Positions 33,692 to 42,812 are shown, counted from the stretch's first letter. The stretch is DNA of 64,000 nucleotides from Methylocystis sp. Sn-Cys (GCF_016745395.1 NZ_JAERVJ010000005.1:62001-126000); one strand, 5' to 3'. Notes: generated from the letters alone by a model not told the origin. Program-made: numbers and translations.

Positions 33692-34093
33692 TTGTCGACG
33701 ACGTGCGCGAAAGCGACCTTGGCGATGAGCCTCCTCTGCGCGGCCTCTGGCCTCTCCGCCTGCAATTCGGCGCCGGCGCCGGCGCCCATCGTGGCGGAGG
33801 CGCCTGTCGTCACAACGCCGCCGCCGCCTGCGCCGGGCGTCATTGGCGGCTCTATCGGGCAGTCTCTTGGAGAAAAGGACCGCGCCACGGCCATTGCCGC
33901 TCAACAGGAAGCGGTCTCCAGTGGCGCCCGCAAAAGCTGGCGGGGCGAGAAGGGCGCCTATGGCTTCGTCACGCCCGGCTCCGAGAATGGCCCCTGCCGG
34001 GATTACACCCACAAGATATTTATCAACGGCCGACCGCAGGAAGCGAAGGGCCAGGCCTGCCGCGAGAATGGCGAATGGCGGGTGACGAGCTGA
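33692..34093 (+). CDS. Lipoprotein with a 17-kDa-antigen-like C-terminus
   Basis: This 133-aa protein has a signal peptide ending in the lipobox LSAC (ASGLSACNSAP), then a Pro-rich linker and a conserved domain (GSIGQSLGEKDRATAI, CRDYTHKIFINGRPQ, GQACRENGEWRV) as in Rickettsia 17-kDa-type surface antigens. TTG 33692 is chosen because GAGGGA lies eight bases upstream; ATG 33653 lacks a ribosome binding site. It should be an outer-membrane lipoprotein. Confidence 0.72.
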   Translation: MSTTCAKATLAMSLLCAASGLSACNSAPAPAPIVAEAPVVTTPPPPAPGVIGGSIGQSLGEKDRATAIAAQQEAVSSGARKSWRGEKGAYGFVTPGSENGPCRDYTHKIFINGRPQEAKGQACRENGEWRVTS

Positions 34094-34112
34094 CTTGGGC
34101 GTCGTCGCCTCG

Positions 34113-34739
34113 ATGCGGCTCTTCATCGCCTTTCTCCTGCTGGCGCTCTGCATCGCTGTTGGAACTGTCTTGCTGTTCTCGGCCCGCGGGAATGCGCCGA
34201 ATGAAACGATCCATGCGGAGGTCGCCGGCGTAAGCTTTTCCTACGCGCGCGCCTATGCGCGCGACGAGACGACTGGCGTCGGCGGAATGGCGGACAGATT
34301 GAGCTTCATCGTCTCCTACCCCGGCTTCGCGCCTGTGAAAGCGAAATCGCGCGTTGGCGAGTCGGTGACTTTTACGGTCACTTCAAAGGACGACGGGCTC
34401 GACCCCGGCGAACGCCCCGCGAAGCTCTACGCCCGTTTCCTGGCGCCCGAGACGCTGGATGGCCCGGGCGGCCTCGTGCTGCGTCGCTTCGATCCGGGTT
34501 CGCCCTACGATTCCGAAGAGCTTTTCATCGCGCCGCCCGACGGAAGCGCGTTTTTCGCGCGCTGCCCGAAACCGGAGACGGGCGCGCCTGGCGAGGGCTG
34601 CATCTCTGTCTTTCGCAAAGGAGCTCTCGACGTCGAGCTGCGCTATGCGCCGACGCTTCTCGAAAATTGGGATGCGCTCTACGAGGGCGCGCAGACGCTG
34701 CTCGCCAGAATGACCGCGCCGCAAACAAAGAAGCGGTGA
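34113..34739 (+). CDS. Conserved hypothetical membrane-anchored protein
   Basis: This protein of about 208 aa has an N-terminal membrane anchor (MRLFIAFLLLALCIAVGTVL) and a soluble, probably periplasmic domain with no family I recognise. TTG 34095 is an alternative start. It follows the lipoprotein gene closely and is probably co-transcribed with it. Confidence 0.65.
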   Translation: MRLFIAFLLLALCIAVGTVLLFSARGNAPNETIHAEVAGVSFSYARAYARDETTGVGGMADRLSFIVSYPGFAPVKAKSRVGESVTFTVTSKDDGLDPGERPAKLYARFLAPETLDGPGGLVLRRFDPGSPYDSEELFIAPPDGSAFFARCPKPETGAPGEGCISVFRKGALDVELRYAPTLLENWDALYEGAQTLLARMTAPQTKKR

Positions 34740-34740
34740 T

Positions 34741-34903
34741 TACAGGCTGCTGCAAAAGTGGCGGTGACGCCCCTCGTGCTTCGAGACGCCTGCTGCGCAG
34801 GCTCCTCAGCATGAGGAGCTTCTGCAACTTCGTCAAACACTTAGGCCTCATCCTGAGGAGCGAGCGACGCTCGCGTCTCGAAGGACGAGGCCGCCTCGGA
34901 GGT
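34741..34903. repeat. Dispersed inverted repeat, 'gcttcgagacgc / ctcatcctgagg' family
   Basis: Two arms, cttcgagacgcctgctgcg and a ctcatcctgaggagcgagcg block ending cgtctcgaaggacgagg, form a large imperfect inverted repeat. This pattern is widespread in alphaproteobacterial intergenic regions. It lies between convergent genes. Confidence 0.65.
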
Positions 34904-34914
34904 TTGTCGTGTGA

Positions 34915-35313
34915 TTACTCTTCTTCCTCGAGATCGAAATCGAGAATGGCGATCTGCAGCGTGAAGCTCGAGAGCTTCGCATCGTCAGCGGAGATCACTC
35001 CCAGAAACTCGCCGTCGCTGTTGAGCTCGACGGAATCGGTTTTGCGGCCGCGCGCGACAATCGTCAGCCGGTCGTTCTCGAAAAGCTTCCGCAGATAAGA
35101 CTGCAGCACTTCGCGGCCGACAGGAATTTTCATCTCGAAAGCGAAAGAGCGGTCGCCGTCCTCGTCGTCGACAGAGATGGTCGCGATTTTGCGCTCGCCG
35201 AGATGAACGGCGGCGTTCTCCGTGTTCTTCGGATCGAGGGTGACGCGGATGTCGTCATTGCCGAAGGAGCGACGCAGAAACGCCTGCAGCTTTCGCAATT
35301 CGCCTTTTTCCAC
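34915..35313 (-). CDS. DUF3126 family protein
   Basis: This 132-aa protein has the DUF3126 core (ELRKLQAFLRRSFGNDDIRV, AAVHLGERKIATISVDDEDG) in its first 75 residues. An extra acidic C-terminal region ends in EEEE. The family is restricted mostly to Alphaproteobacteria and has no known role. Confidence 0.75.
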   Translation of the reverse strand: MEKGELRKLQAFLRRSFGNDDIRVTLDPKNTENAAVHLGERKIATISVDDEDGDRSFAFEMKIPVGREVLQSYLRKLFENDRLTIVARGRKTDSVELNSDGEFLGVISADDAKLSSFTLQIAILDFDLEEEE

Positions 35314-35387
35314 CCGCGCCTCCCGAGATGCCTAATCTTTTCAGTCCTGTGACATGATCCCGCGACCCGGGCAAGATGTGTTTTTCG

Positions 35388-35416
35388 CAAAAAAACGCCC
35401 GGCGAAATCGCCGGGC
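35388..35416 (-). terminator. Intrinsic terminator of the gene at 35440
   Basis: On the minus strand cgcccggcga pairs with tcgccgggcg (35395-35404 with 35407-35416) and is followed by seven Ts (35388-35394). It ends 24 bp after the stop of the Ala/Pro-rich protein gene. Confidence 0.85.
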
Positions 35417-35439
35417 GCTTGCATTGGAATCGAGCCGGA

Positions 35440-35961
35440 TTATTCGCCGGCCTCTTTGAGACGCTTGTTGCACTGGCTCCAATATTTCGGCCAGGTGATC
35501 TTCTTGTCGGCCTTGAGAAGCTCGGCCTTCTTTTGCTTCCACTCGGCGGCGCATTTCTTCTGGCGCGACTGCGTGGCGGCCTTGGTGTCGGCGGCGGGCT
35601 TGGCGGCCTCGGCCGGCTTCGCGGCTTCCGCCGGCTTAGCGGGTTCGGCGGGCTTGGCGGCCTCGGCAGCCGGCGCAGGCGTCGGCGCCGCGGCTTCGGC
35701 GGGCTTCGCCGGCTCGGCGGCGGGTTTCGCAGCTTCCGCCGGGGCGGCGGCGGCCGGCTCGGCGAGGCTCGCGCGGCATTCCTTCAGAAAATCCTGCCAG
35801 CTCTGGCCGGCGAGTTCATTGGCGGCCTTCTTGGCCTGATAACGAGATCCGCATTCCTTCAGCACATTGGCCTGGGCGAGGGCTTCGCCCGAGACGGCCA
35901 TGCCGAGGCCCATGGCGACGAGGCCGACCGCAGCGCGGGAAACAACGAGACGGATCACCAT
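35440..35961 (-). CDS. Secreted protein with Glu-Ala-Ala-Lys-Pro-Ala linker between two Cys/Trp modules
   Basis: This 173-aa protein has a signal peptide cleaved near AQA (MVIRLVVSRAAVGLVAMGLG). It carries two related modules, ECGSRYQAKKAANELAGQSW and KKCAAEWKQKKAELLKADK, each ending in a W..F/Y...C pattern. They are separated by about 75 residues of EAAKPA-type repeats. I know no function. The repeat linker is likely extended and variable in length, and the protein probably sits in the periplasm. Confidence 0.75.
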   Translation of the reverse strand: MVIRLVVSRAAVGLVAMGLGMAVSGEALAQANVLKECGSRYQAKKAANELAGQSWQDFLKECRASLAEPAAAAPAEAAKPAAEPAKPAEAAAPTPAPAAEAAKPAEPAKPAEAAKPAEAAKPAADTKAATQSRQKKCAAEWKQKKAELLKADKKITWPKYWSQCNKRLKEAGE

Positions 35962-36165
35962 ATAAATTCTCCCTTATGGAAGCCGCTTGGATGTTCGGCA
36001 GCGACTTGCGACGGCGCGGTCAAGCACAGGACGCGCCATTTTTGTCAGCGGCGACTCGTCTTACGGCAGCGCAACGATAGTCTGATTGATGTTGTGAACG
36101 CAATCTGATCAGGCGATAAAGCGAATAGCCTCGATGCCGCACCTGTACTGACGGAGAAACGCCTT

Positions 36166-36783
36166 TTGCCGCCCGCCCGCGAACAACCGGCAAGCTGGGG
36201 GAATAGCGTCATCCTACACGACGACGGGCGCGCCCGCTGCCCCTGGGCGGGTCAGGATCCGCTTTATATTGCCTATCACGACGACGAGTGGGGACAACCC
36301 GAGAGGGACAGCAGGGCCCTGTTCGAGAAACTCATTCTGGACGGGTTCCAGGCGGGCCTGTCGTGGATCACGATCCTGAGGAAGCGCGCGGCCTTCCGCA
36401 AAGCCTTCGAAGGCTTCGATCCCGAGGCGATCGCCCGTTTCGACGACAAGCGCGTGCATGAATTGATGCAGGATGATGGGATTGTTCGCAACCGCGCCAA
36501 AATTGAGGGCGCCGTCCTGTCGGCGCGCGCCTGGCTGGAGATCGAGGCCGAGCAAGGCTTCTCCGCCTATCTCTGGGGCTTCGTCGACGGCGCGCCGGTC
36601 GTCAATCACCCGAAACTTATCAGCGACATTCCAACGCAGAGCGCCGTCTCCTTGCGCCTCTCGAAGGATCTGAAAGCGCGGGGCTTCAAATTCTGCGGCC
36701 CGACGATCGTCTACGCCTTCATGCAGGCGGTCGGGATGGTGAACGACCATCTCGTTGATTGTCATGTTCGGAAATTAGACTGA
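36166..36783 (+). CDS. tag: DNA-3-methyladenine glycosylase I
   Basis: This 205-aa base excision repair enzyme removes 3-methyladenine. It has the family text RCPWAGQDPLYIAYHDDEWG, FEKLILDGFQAGLSWITIL, GIVRNRAKI and the zinc-site region near GPTIVYAFMQAVGMVNDH with the final C-terminal Cys/His. TTG 36166 is the likely start. The next gene begins directly after its stop. Confidence 0.92.
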   Translation: MPPAREQPASWGNSVILHDDGRARCPWAGQDPLYIAYHDDEWGQPERDSRALFEKLILDGFQAGLSWITILRKRAAFRKAFEGFDPEAIARFDDKRVHELMQDDGIVRNRAKIEGAVLSARAWLEIEAEQGFSAYLWGFVDGAPVVNHPKLISDIPTQSAVSLRLSKDLKARGFKFCGPTIVYAFMQAVGMVNDHLVDCHVRKLD

Positions 36784-37410
36784 ATGACGCAGGCGCCGAT
36801 CAAAAAACGCGCGGTCAAGGAGGCCGCGCCCCGCGCCTGGCAGCGCATGCTTTCCGGGCGGCGGCTCGACCTGCTCGACCCCTCGCCCCTCGACATAGAG
36901 ATAGAAGACATCGCCCACGGCCTCGCCCGGGTCGCGCGCTGGAACGGGCAAACTTTTGGCCCCCACATCTTCTCCGTCGCCCAGCATAGCTTGCTTGTCG
37001 AACGGATCGCGGCCGAGCTCGAGCCCTCGATCGGCCGCGCCGAACGCCTGTTCATGCTGCTCCACGACGCCCCCGAATATGTGATCGGCGATATGATCTC
37101 GCCCTTCAAGGTGGTGATCGGCGACGCTTACAAATCCGTCGAAAACAGGATTCTCTCGGCGATCCTGCTGCGTTTTTCCCTGCCGGCGACGCCATCGCCG
37201 TCTCTGCTCAAGCTCGCGAAGCAGGCCGACCGGGCGGCGGCTTTTTTCGAGGCGGTGTCGCTCGCCGGCTTTACACGGGGAGAAGCCGAGCGCATCTTCG
37301 GTCGCCCTGCGATCTCGCCGCAGGAGTTGAAGGACGAGATTGCGCCTGCCCCCGTCGATGCTGTACAGGCGCGGTTCCTCGCCCGGTTTCAGGAGATCGA
37401 CCGAGGCTAG
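36784..37410 (+). CDS. HD-domain phosphohydrolase (YfbR-like)
   Basis: This 208-aa HD-superfamily protein has AQHSLLVERIA (H), MLLHDAPEYVIGDM (HD) and DRAAAFFEA (D). It resembles 5-prime-deoxynucleotidases of the YfbR type. ATG 36784 follows the tag stop at once, so the two form an operon with the phosphatase downstream. The substrate is inferred. Confidence 0.82.
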   Translation: MTQAPIKKRAVKEAAPRAWQRMLSGRRLDLLDPSPLDIEIEDIAHGLARVARWNGQTFGPHIFSVAQHSLLVERIAAELEPSIGRAERLFMLLHDAPEYVIGDMISPFKVVIGDAYKSVENRILSAILLRFSLPATPSPSLLKLAKQADRAAAFFEAVSLAGFTRGEAERIFGRPAISPQELKDEIAPAPVDAVQARFLARFQEIDRG

Positions 37411-37431
37411 CGCAAGGCCAAGAGGGTTCCG

Positions 37432-37950
37432 ATGTCGTGCGGGCGGCTTTATGTCTGTTCCATGACCAAGGTGGTCGACACCGTGCGCGCCAGCGGGGCC
37501 CGCTCGCTCGTCACGATTCTGACCGCCGGCGCCTCTTTGGTGCGGCCTTGCGAAATCTCGCGCGAGCGCCATTTGCGCATCGCCGTCTCGGATATCGATA
37601 AAGCGGTCGACGGGCATGTGCTGCCGGGCGAAGAGCACATCGACAGGCTGCTGGCCTTCATCGAGGAATGGGACCAAACCGATCCTTTGGTCATCCATTG
37701 TTACGCGGGCGTGAGCCGTTCGCCGGCGGCCGCCTATGTCGCCGCCTGCGCCCTGGCGCCGCATCGCTGCGAGTTCGAGCTCGCCCAGGAATTACGCCGC
37801 CTCTCGCCGACCGCGACCCCGAACCGCCGGCTCGTCGCCCTCGCCGACCGACGCATGGGGCGGGAGGGGCGGATGGTGGCCGCCATCGCCGCGATCGGCA
37901 GAGGGGCGGATTGCTTCGAGGGGGCGCCTTTCGCGCTTGAACTCGCCTGA
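37432..37950 (+). CDS. Predicted protein tyrosine phosphatase-like protein (COG5350)
   Basis: This 172-aa protein contains the phosphatase signature HCYAGVSRS, with the nucleophile C90 and R96, plus a preceding acidic residue in VSDIDK. It matches the COG5350 group of alphaproteobacterial tyrosine phosphatase-like proteins. No substrate is known. The NUDIX gene follows with an overlap at the stop codon. Confidence 0.82.
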   Translation: MSCGRLYVCSMTKVVDTVRASGARSLVTILTAGASLVRPCEISRERHLRIAVSDIDKAVDGHVLPGEEHIDRLLAFIEEWDQTDPLVIHCYAGVSRSPAAAYVAACALAPHRCEFELAQELRRLSPTATPNRRLVALADRRMGREGRMVAAIAAIGRGADCFEGAPFALELA

Positions 37951-38942
37951 CCGACACGAGCCTGGAAATAGACGTTGCGACGCTTTCCCCGCCGGTCGAG
38001 ATCGGGCTGACGGCGGCGATTGTCGCCGTGCGCGGCGATGAGCCGCTGATCCTCACCACCGGCGCCGATGACCAGAGCGGCGTCGCCGCCCTGCCCTCCG
38101 GCCCCTTCGACCCGGTTCGCCATCGCACCTTCGAGATCGGCTTGCGCGCCTGGGTGGCGGAACAGACCGGCGCGCCGCTCGGCTATGTGGAGCAGCTCTA
38201 CACTTTCGGGGATCGTGGCCGCCACGCCCGCGCCGGCGACCGCGACCCTCATGTCGTCTCGATCGGCTATCTGGCGCTGACCCGCATCGGCGACGACAGC
38301 AGGCGTCCGGCGAACGGGGCCTGGCGGAGCTGGCATGATTTCTTCCCCTGGGAGGATTGGCGCAAGGCCCGGCCCGAGATCATCGAAACGACGATCCTCC
38401 CCGGCCTGCGCGACTGGGTAGCGGAAGCGCCCAACGCTGTCTCCGCGCCAACCCTTTCGCGCCGCCATCGCGTCGATTTGCTGTTCGGCGCGCGCGGCTT
38501 CAACGAGGAGAATGTGCTCGAGCGATACGAGCTTCTCTATGAGGCCGGAATGGTCGAGGAGGCGCTGCGCGACGGGCGCGAAGCGGCGGCGCGGCGGCGG
38601 CGGCTCGAACCGCTCGGCCTTCCCATGCGCCACGATCACCGCCGCATCCTCGCGACCGCCATGGGCCGGCTGCGCGCCAAGATGAAATACCGGCCCGTCA
38701 TCTTCGAGTTGATGCCGGAGGCTTTTACGCTCACCGAATTGCAGAGAACAGTGGAAGCGATCGCGGGACGCCATCTCCACAAGCAGAATTTCCGCCGGCT
38801 GGTCGAAACATCGGCAATCGTGGAGCCGACCGGAGAGATGTCGCTGAAAACTGGCGGACGCCCGGCGGCTCTATTCCATTTTCGCCGCAATGTTCTGCAA
38901 GAACGACCCTCGCCGGGCCTGCGCGTGGGCATCAGGAGCTGA
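37947..38942 (+). CDS. NUDIX-domain protein with C-terminal winged helix (NrtR/COG4111-like)
   Basis: This protein of about 331 aa has an N-terminal NUDIX-like domain and a C-terminal winged-helix region (FELMPEAFTLTELQRTVEAI, then KQNFRRLVETSAIVEPTGE), as in COG4111/NrtR-like regulators. The first ATG/GTG/TTG in frame (GTG 38028) cuts into the conserved GLTAAIVAV strand. The frame is open only back to 37941. A CTG at 37947, overlapping the TGA of the phosphatase gene, would give a full N-terminus (LTDTSLEIDVATLSPPVEIG), so I place the start there; CTG 37962 is another option. Confidence 0.7.
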   Translation: MTDTSLEIDVATLSPPVEIGLTAAIVAVRGDEPLILTTGADDQSGVAALPSGPFDPVRHRTFEIGLRAWVAEQTGAPLGYVEQLYTFGDRGRHARAGDRDPHVVSIGYLALTRIGDDSRRPANGAWRSWHDFFPWEDWRKARPEIIETTILPGLRDWVAEAPNAVSAPTLSRRHRVDLLFGARGFNEENVLERYELLYEAGMVEEALRDGREAAARRRRLEPLGLPMRHDHRRILATAMGRLRAKMKYRPVIFELMPEAFTLTELQRTVEAIAGRHLHKQNFRRLVETSAIVEPTGEMSLKTGGRPAALFHFRRNVLQERPSPGLRVGIRS

Positions 38943-38959
38943 TTTGCTCTTTAAGATAT

Positions 38960-38982
38960 TGTTCACCCTAACATGGTGAACA
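38960..38982. promoter_or_regulatory. Operator-like palindrome
   Basis: TGTTCACC and GGTGAACA are separated by seven bases (38960-38967 and 38975-38982), a perfect 8-bp inverted repeat in the 82-bp gap between the NUDIX/winged-helix gene and the gene at 39025. No T-run follows, so an operator is more likely than a terminator. The upstream regulator-like protein is a candidate binder, which is speculation. Confidence 0.45.
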
Positions 38983-39024
38983 TTCCCTTGAACGCGTCGC
39001 GTCCGTAGAGCGTAGAGGTGCGTC

Positions 39025-39789
39025 TTGGGCTATCTTTCGCCGCCGCCGTCGCCGGCGCCGGTCATCGTCTATAAGGACGTCGGCGGGCTCGTCTCGGACT
39101 ATGAGGCCCAGACCGAGCAATACCGCCGCGAAAATCGCGACGTGCGGCTCCACGAGTGCCGCTCCGCCTGCACGCTGGCGCTCAGCCTGCCCAATGTCTG
39201 CGTCTATCCTGACGCTCAGGTAAAATTCCACCAAGCCTATAATGCGATCACGCGAGAGGTCGATCTCGACATTTCGTCCAGGCTTTTCGCCTCCTATCCG
39301 GCGGCGGTGCAGGCGCGCCTGGGCTATTTGACGCGCGAATACAGGGTGTTGAGCGGCCGGGAGCTGATCGCGCTGGGCATGCGCAATTGCGAAGGCGACA
39401 ATCCTGTGCTGATCGCGAGCCGCCGCCAACGGCAGGCGCCGACGGCGATTGCCAGCGCCGCGCCGAGTGGGGCTTCGAGTGGGGCTCCGAGCGCCTGGGG
39501 AGACATCGCCAGCAAGGTGCAGAGCGCCGTCGCCAGCGCGCTTTCTGGCCCGGAGCAGCCGTCCAGCGGCTCGATTCGCATCGCCGTCGCCGATCGCGAA
39601 CGCCTGACGTCGGACGCTGTGGCGCGTTCCGAGGCGCCGATCGGCGCCCTGCGCGTCGATGTGCCGCTTCCGCCCCGGCGCCCGCCCTCCGAAGCCTTCA
39701 CGGCGAGCGACGCCCGGTTGTATGTCTCGCAGATCCCGGGGTCGCAGCCCATTCTCAGCGCCAAATTCGTCCGCGCCGAAACGCGTTAA
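39025..39789 (+). CDS. COG3904-like (ClpP-fold) hypothetical protein
   Basis: This 254-aa protein has an N-terminal region DVGGLVSDYEAQTEQYRREN, then RLHECRSACTLALSLPNVCV and KFHQAYNA, which resembles predicted periplasmic proteins with a ClpP/crotonase-like fold. The C-terminal half is low-complexity Ala/Ser. TTG 39025 has GAGG nine bases upstream; a stop lies just before, and no signal peptide is visible, so the N-terminus may be truncated. Confidence 0.55.
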   Translation: MGYLSPPPSPAPVIVYKDVGGLVSDYEAQTEQYRRENRDVRLHECRSACTLALSLPNVCVYPDAQVKFHQAYNAITREVDLDISSRLFASYPAAVQARLGYLTREYRVLSGRELIALGMRNCEGDNPVLIASRRQRQAPTAIASAAPSGASSGAPSAWGDIASKVQSAVASALSGPEQPSSGSIRIAVADRERLTSDAVARSEAPIGALRVDVPLPPRRPPSEAFTASDARLYVSQIPGSQPILSAKFVRAETR

Positions 39790-40013
39790 CGATATGGCGC
39801 AAGCCTGAGGTCCGCTGTTGAGCAATTTTTGGCCATGATGTTAACATAGCCGTCGTAGCGTCTGGGGAGGTCCGGTTTGGCGAACCGATCCTCCGGAAGG
39901 CCGAACCCCGGGCTAACCGGAAGGAGGTCTTTTGCAGGCGCCGAGCAAAGACAAAGCATGGTTCGCGCCGCCCGTAAGGCGCGGCCACGAGCCAAGACGG
40001 GGAAGCGATCCTT

Positions 40014-41837
40014 TTGACGACGCCGCGCGATAGCGACAAACGCCACCCCAATTCGCCGCGCTCGATCGCACTCGGCTTTTTCGCCTCTTGCATGGCCTTC
40101 GTCACGCCGAACATGACGGAGACCGCCGTCGCGAACGGCGACACGCGCACGATCTATCTCCATCACGCCCATACGGGCGAGGACATCGCCGCGACCTATC
40201 TCGTCAACGGCCAATATGACACCCGCGTTCTCGAGCAGTTGAACTGGTTCCTGCGCGACTGGCGCAGAGACGAACCGACGACCATGGACCCCCGCCTCTT
40301 CGACGTGGTGTGGGAGGCTTATCGCTCCGCCGGCGCGAGCAATCAGGTCATCAATGTCGTCTCCGCCTATCGCTCGCCGGAGACCAACGCCATGCTGCGC
40401 GCCCGTTCGCGCGCTGTCGCCAAATTTTCCCAGCATATGCTCGGCAAGGCGATGGACACCACAATGCCTGGCATGCCGATGTCGGACGTCCGCGAGATCG
40501 GCATGCGCATGCAGCGCGGCGGGGTCGGCTATTACCCCAACGCCAACACGCCCTTCGTCCATCTCGACGTCGGCAATGTGCGCTCCTGGCCGCGCATGAG
40601 CTACGATCAGCTCGTTCGCCTGTTCCCGGACGGCAAGACGGTTCATCTGCCGACGAATGGCCAGCCGCTCCCCGGCTATGACGTCGCGAAAGCGGAGATC
40701 GAAGCGCGCGGCAATGGCGCCTATGTCACTGCGCCGCGCCGAACCTTCGGCGGCTTCTTCGCGGCCTTGTTCGGCATGAGCAGCGGCGAGGACGAGGACG
40801 CCGAGATCGCCGCCCCGCCGCCGAGCACGCGCAAGCAATGGGCCGCGCTCGCCCCGCGCAATGCGCGCGGCGCTGCGGCGGATGCCGACGGCGAAGAAGG
40901 CGGCGTAGCCGAACAACCGGCCAGCCGCCGCGGGCGCAACCAGCTCGCCCGCGCCGAGGCTGACCTACCACGCGGCGAAACCGCCATGACCGCGACAGGC
41001 GCCGTCGCCGTCGCGCCGGACTCAAATCGCGCCCCGCTGACGGCGGCTCCGCCCGCGCCTAACGAGCCTGCCGCCGAGATCCCGCAAGAAGAAGAGAAAA
41101 AGCCGAAATACGCCCGCGTGCCGCTGCCGCCGGCAGGACGGCCGGCCTCTCTGGATAGACCCGCGCCGCTCGACGAGAAGCCAACCGCGGTCGCAGCGGT
41201 CGAGCCGAATGGCCCGCGGGAGCTCCGCTCTTCCGTCGATGCGCAGGAACGCGAACCCGCCGAAGCCGCGACGTCTCGGCGCTTCGTAAACGCGCCGAAG
41301 CCTCCTCGACGCCCTGCGACGCTGGCCCTCGCCGCGCAAGAAGCTGACGGGCCGACAGCGCCTGGGCGCCCGCAGCAGCGCCGCAACGGCGCCTCCCACG
41401 CCATCGCGAAAATGGTCGAGCCTGAAGATCAGGCCGGCGCGGACGATCCGGCCCTCGCCTATGCGCCGGATGGCGACACGAAGCCGAACGCCGCGAAACA
41501 CGACGCAGAGGACGCAAAACCAAAGCCCGCGCAAAAGACGGTCGCAGAGAAGGCCGACCTTGTCCCCGCCCGCCTCGACCGCTCGAATTTCAACACGCTG
41601 ACAGCGACGACGCCCGCCGCGCATGTCTCCGCGCGCCCTGTGCTGGGCGCGCCGATTACCGCGGTCCGCTCAGCCGCCCGCGCCACCGCGCCGAGCCTGT
41701 TGCTGCCGCCTGCCCGTCCGGCGAATATCGTCGGCTTCGCGGCTCCCGCCGCGCCGCCCCCGGCCGACAAATTCGCCCCCGGCGGAGCCCGCGCGCGCTC
41801 GGCAGGGCAGAAGAACGAGGCCGGTCCGAAAAACTGA
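40014..41837 (+). CDS. DUF882 (M15-like) domain protein with long disordered C-terminus
   Basis: This 607-aa protein starts at TTG 40014 with a hydrophobic segment (SIALGFFASCMAFVT). A DUF882/YcbK peptidase-like domain follows at about 45-220: SAYRSPETNAMLR, SQHMLGKAMD and PFVHLDVGNVRSWPRM hold the zinc-site His/Asp residues. The remaining 370 residues are Ala/Pro/Arg-rich and disordered. It probably acts on peptidoglycan in the periplasm. The tail is unusually long for the family. Confidence 0.82.
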   Translation: MTTPRDSDKRHPNSPRSIALGFFASCMAFVTPNMTETAVANGDTRTIYLHHAHTGEDIAATYLVNGQYDTRVLEQLNWFLRDWRRDEPTTMDPRLFDVVWEAYRSAGASNQVINVVSAYRSPETNAMLRARSRAVAKFSQHMLGKAMDTTMPGMPMSDVREIGMRMQRGGVGYYPNANTPFVHLDVGNVRSWPRMSYDQLVRLFPDGKTVHLPTNGQPLPGYDVAKAEIEARGNGAYVTAPRRTFGGFFAALFGMSSGEDEDAEIAAPPPSTRKQWAALAPRNARGAAADADGEEGGVAEQPASRRGRNQLARAEADLPRGETAMTATGAVAVAPDSNRAPLTAAPPAPNEPAAEIPQEEEKKPKYARVPLPPAGRPASLDRPAPLDEKPTAVAAVEPNGPRELRSSVDAQEREPAEAATSRRFVNAPKPPRRPATLALAAQEADGPTAPGRPQQRRNGASHAIAKMVEPEDQAGADDPALAYAPDGDTKPNAAKHDAEDAKPKPAQKTVAEKADLVPARLDRSNFNTLTATTPAAHVSARPVLGAPITAVRSAARATAPSLLLPPARPANIVGFAAPAAPPPADKFAPGGARARSAGQKNEAGPKN

Positions 41838-41991
41838 GGGGCGGATCGCCGTAGTGCGTTAGCAAAGAGACCACCGGCTCATCTTGCGCACATTACAACG
41901 CGCAACGGCGATGGATTCAGCCACTCACTGCTGATGAACCGAGAAATGAGCTGCGCACACAATTAAATCATGTGATTTTGGTATCGTTTTA
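41838..41991. other. Intergenic stretch up to the IS element
   Basis: This 154-bp region has lower GC toward its right end (aattaaatcatgtgattttg). No gene or clear structure is visible. Confidence 0.4.
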
Positions 41992-42812
41992 GGGCCTGTT
42001 GGGATTTGGGATTCCCTCCAAAGCTTGGCTGTGATTCAAGCTATGGATGGAACGATTCGTATTGACTGACGCCCAATGGACGAAGATGGAGCCGCTTTGT
42101 CTTGGCAAGCGCGGCGATCCCGGCCGCAGCGGCGAGAACAACCGGCTGTTCGTGGAGGCGGTCCTTTGGATCGCCCGCACGGGCAGCCCTTGGCGCGATC
42201 TTCCGAAGCATTTCGGCAACTGGAGCACCGTATATACGCGCTTTCGCGATTGGGTGAAGGCGGATGTTTGGAAACGGATGTTCGACGCGGCGTCGGACGA
42301 GCCGGACATGGAATTCGCCATGATCGACGCCACCATCGTCAAAGTCCACCGTCACGGACAGGGCGCAAAAGGGGGACTTCGAGCCAAGCCATTGGCAAAT
42401 CCAAAGGCGGCATGACCACCAAAATCCTCGCTCTGACGGACGCGCTCGGCAATCTCGTGCGCTTCACGCTCATGCCGGGGCAGCGCCATGACACAGTCGG
42501 CGTTGCGCCGCTCATCGAGGGTTTGTCCTTCGATGCTTTGATCGCCGACAAGGCTTTCGATAGCAACGCCATCATCGCCGATCTCGACGCGCGCGGGGCA
42601 AAGGCCGTCATCTCCCAGCATCCGCGCAGATCGATGCCGCTCACAATCGATGAGGAGATGTATAAATGACGGCATCTGATCGAGAATTTTTTCTGCAAGC
42701 TCAAAGAGTTCAAGCGCATCGCCATGCGCGCCGACAAGACCGATCAAAGCTACGCCGCAATGATCCATATCCTTGCCGCTGTCATTCAAACTCGATGAAT
42801 CCCAACAAGCCC
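41992..42812 (+). mobile_element. IS5-family insertion sequence (IS427-like), 821 bp
   Basis: The left end GGGCCTGTTGGGATT and the inverted right end GGGCTTGTTGGGATT match at 14 of 15 bases. A TA dinucleotide flanks both sides (41990-41991 and 42813-42814), the target duplication typical of this group. Inside is a two-frame transposase. A single TGG-to-TGA change near the end of orfB makes it likely inactive. Confidence 0.88.
42044..42788 (+). pseudogene. IS5-family transposase, two frames with -1 shift, premature stop
   Basis: OrfA starts MERFVLTDAQWTKMEPLCLG and includes the first catalytic Asp (MIDATIVKVHRHGQGAKGG). The A4G5 run at about 42367-42375 lies where the frame moves by -1 into orfB (SKGGMTTKILALTDALGNLV, second Asp in IADKAF). 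IS427-group elements often use such a programmed shift. In orfB the codon after EEMYK is TGA (42667-42669) where TGG is expected; the rest (RHLIENFFCKLKEFKRIAMR with the catalytic Glu) follows in the same frame. So the DDE set is broken only by this nonsense codon. Confidence 0.82.

Noticed and set aside
39785-39845. Two TTAAC motifs as CtrA-binding sites
   Set aside because: Spacing does not match TTAA-N7-TTAA and the motif is too short to support the claim.
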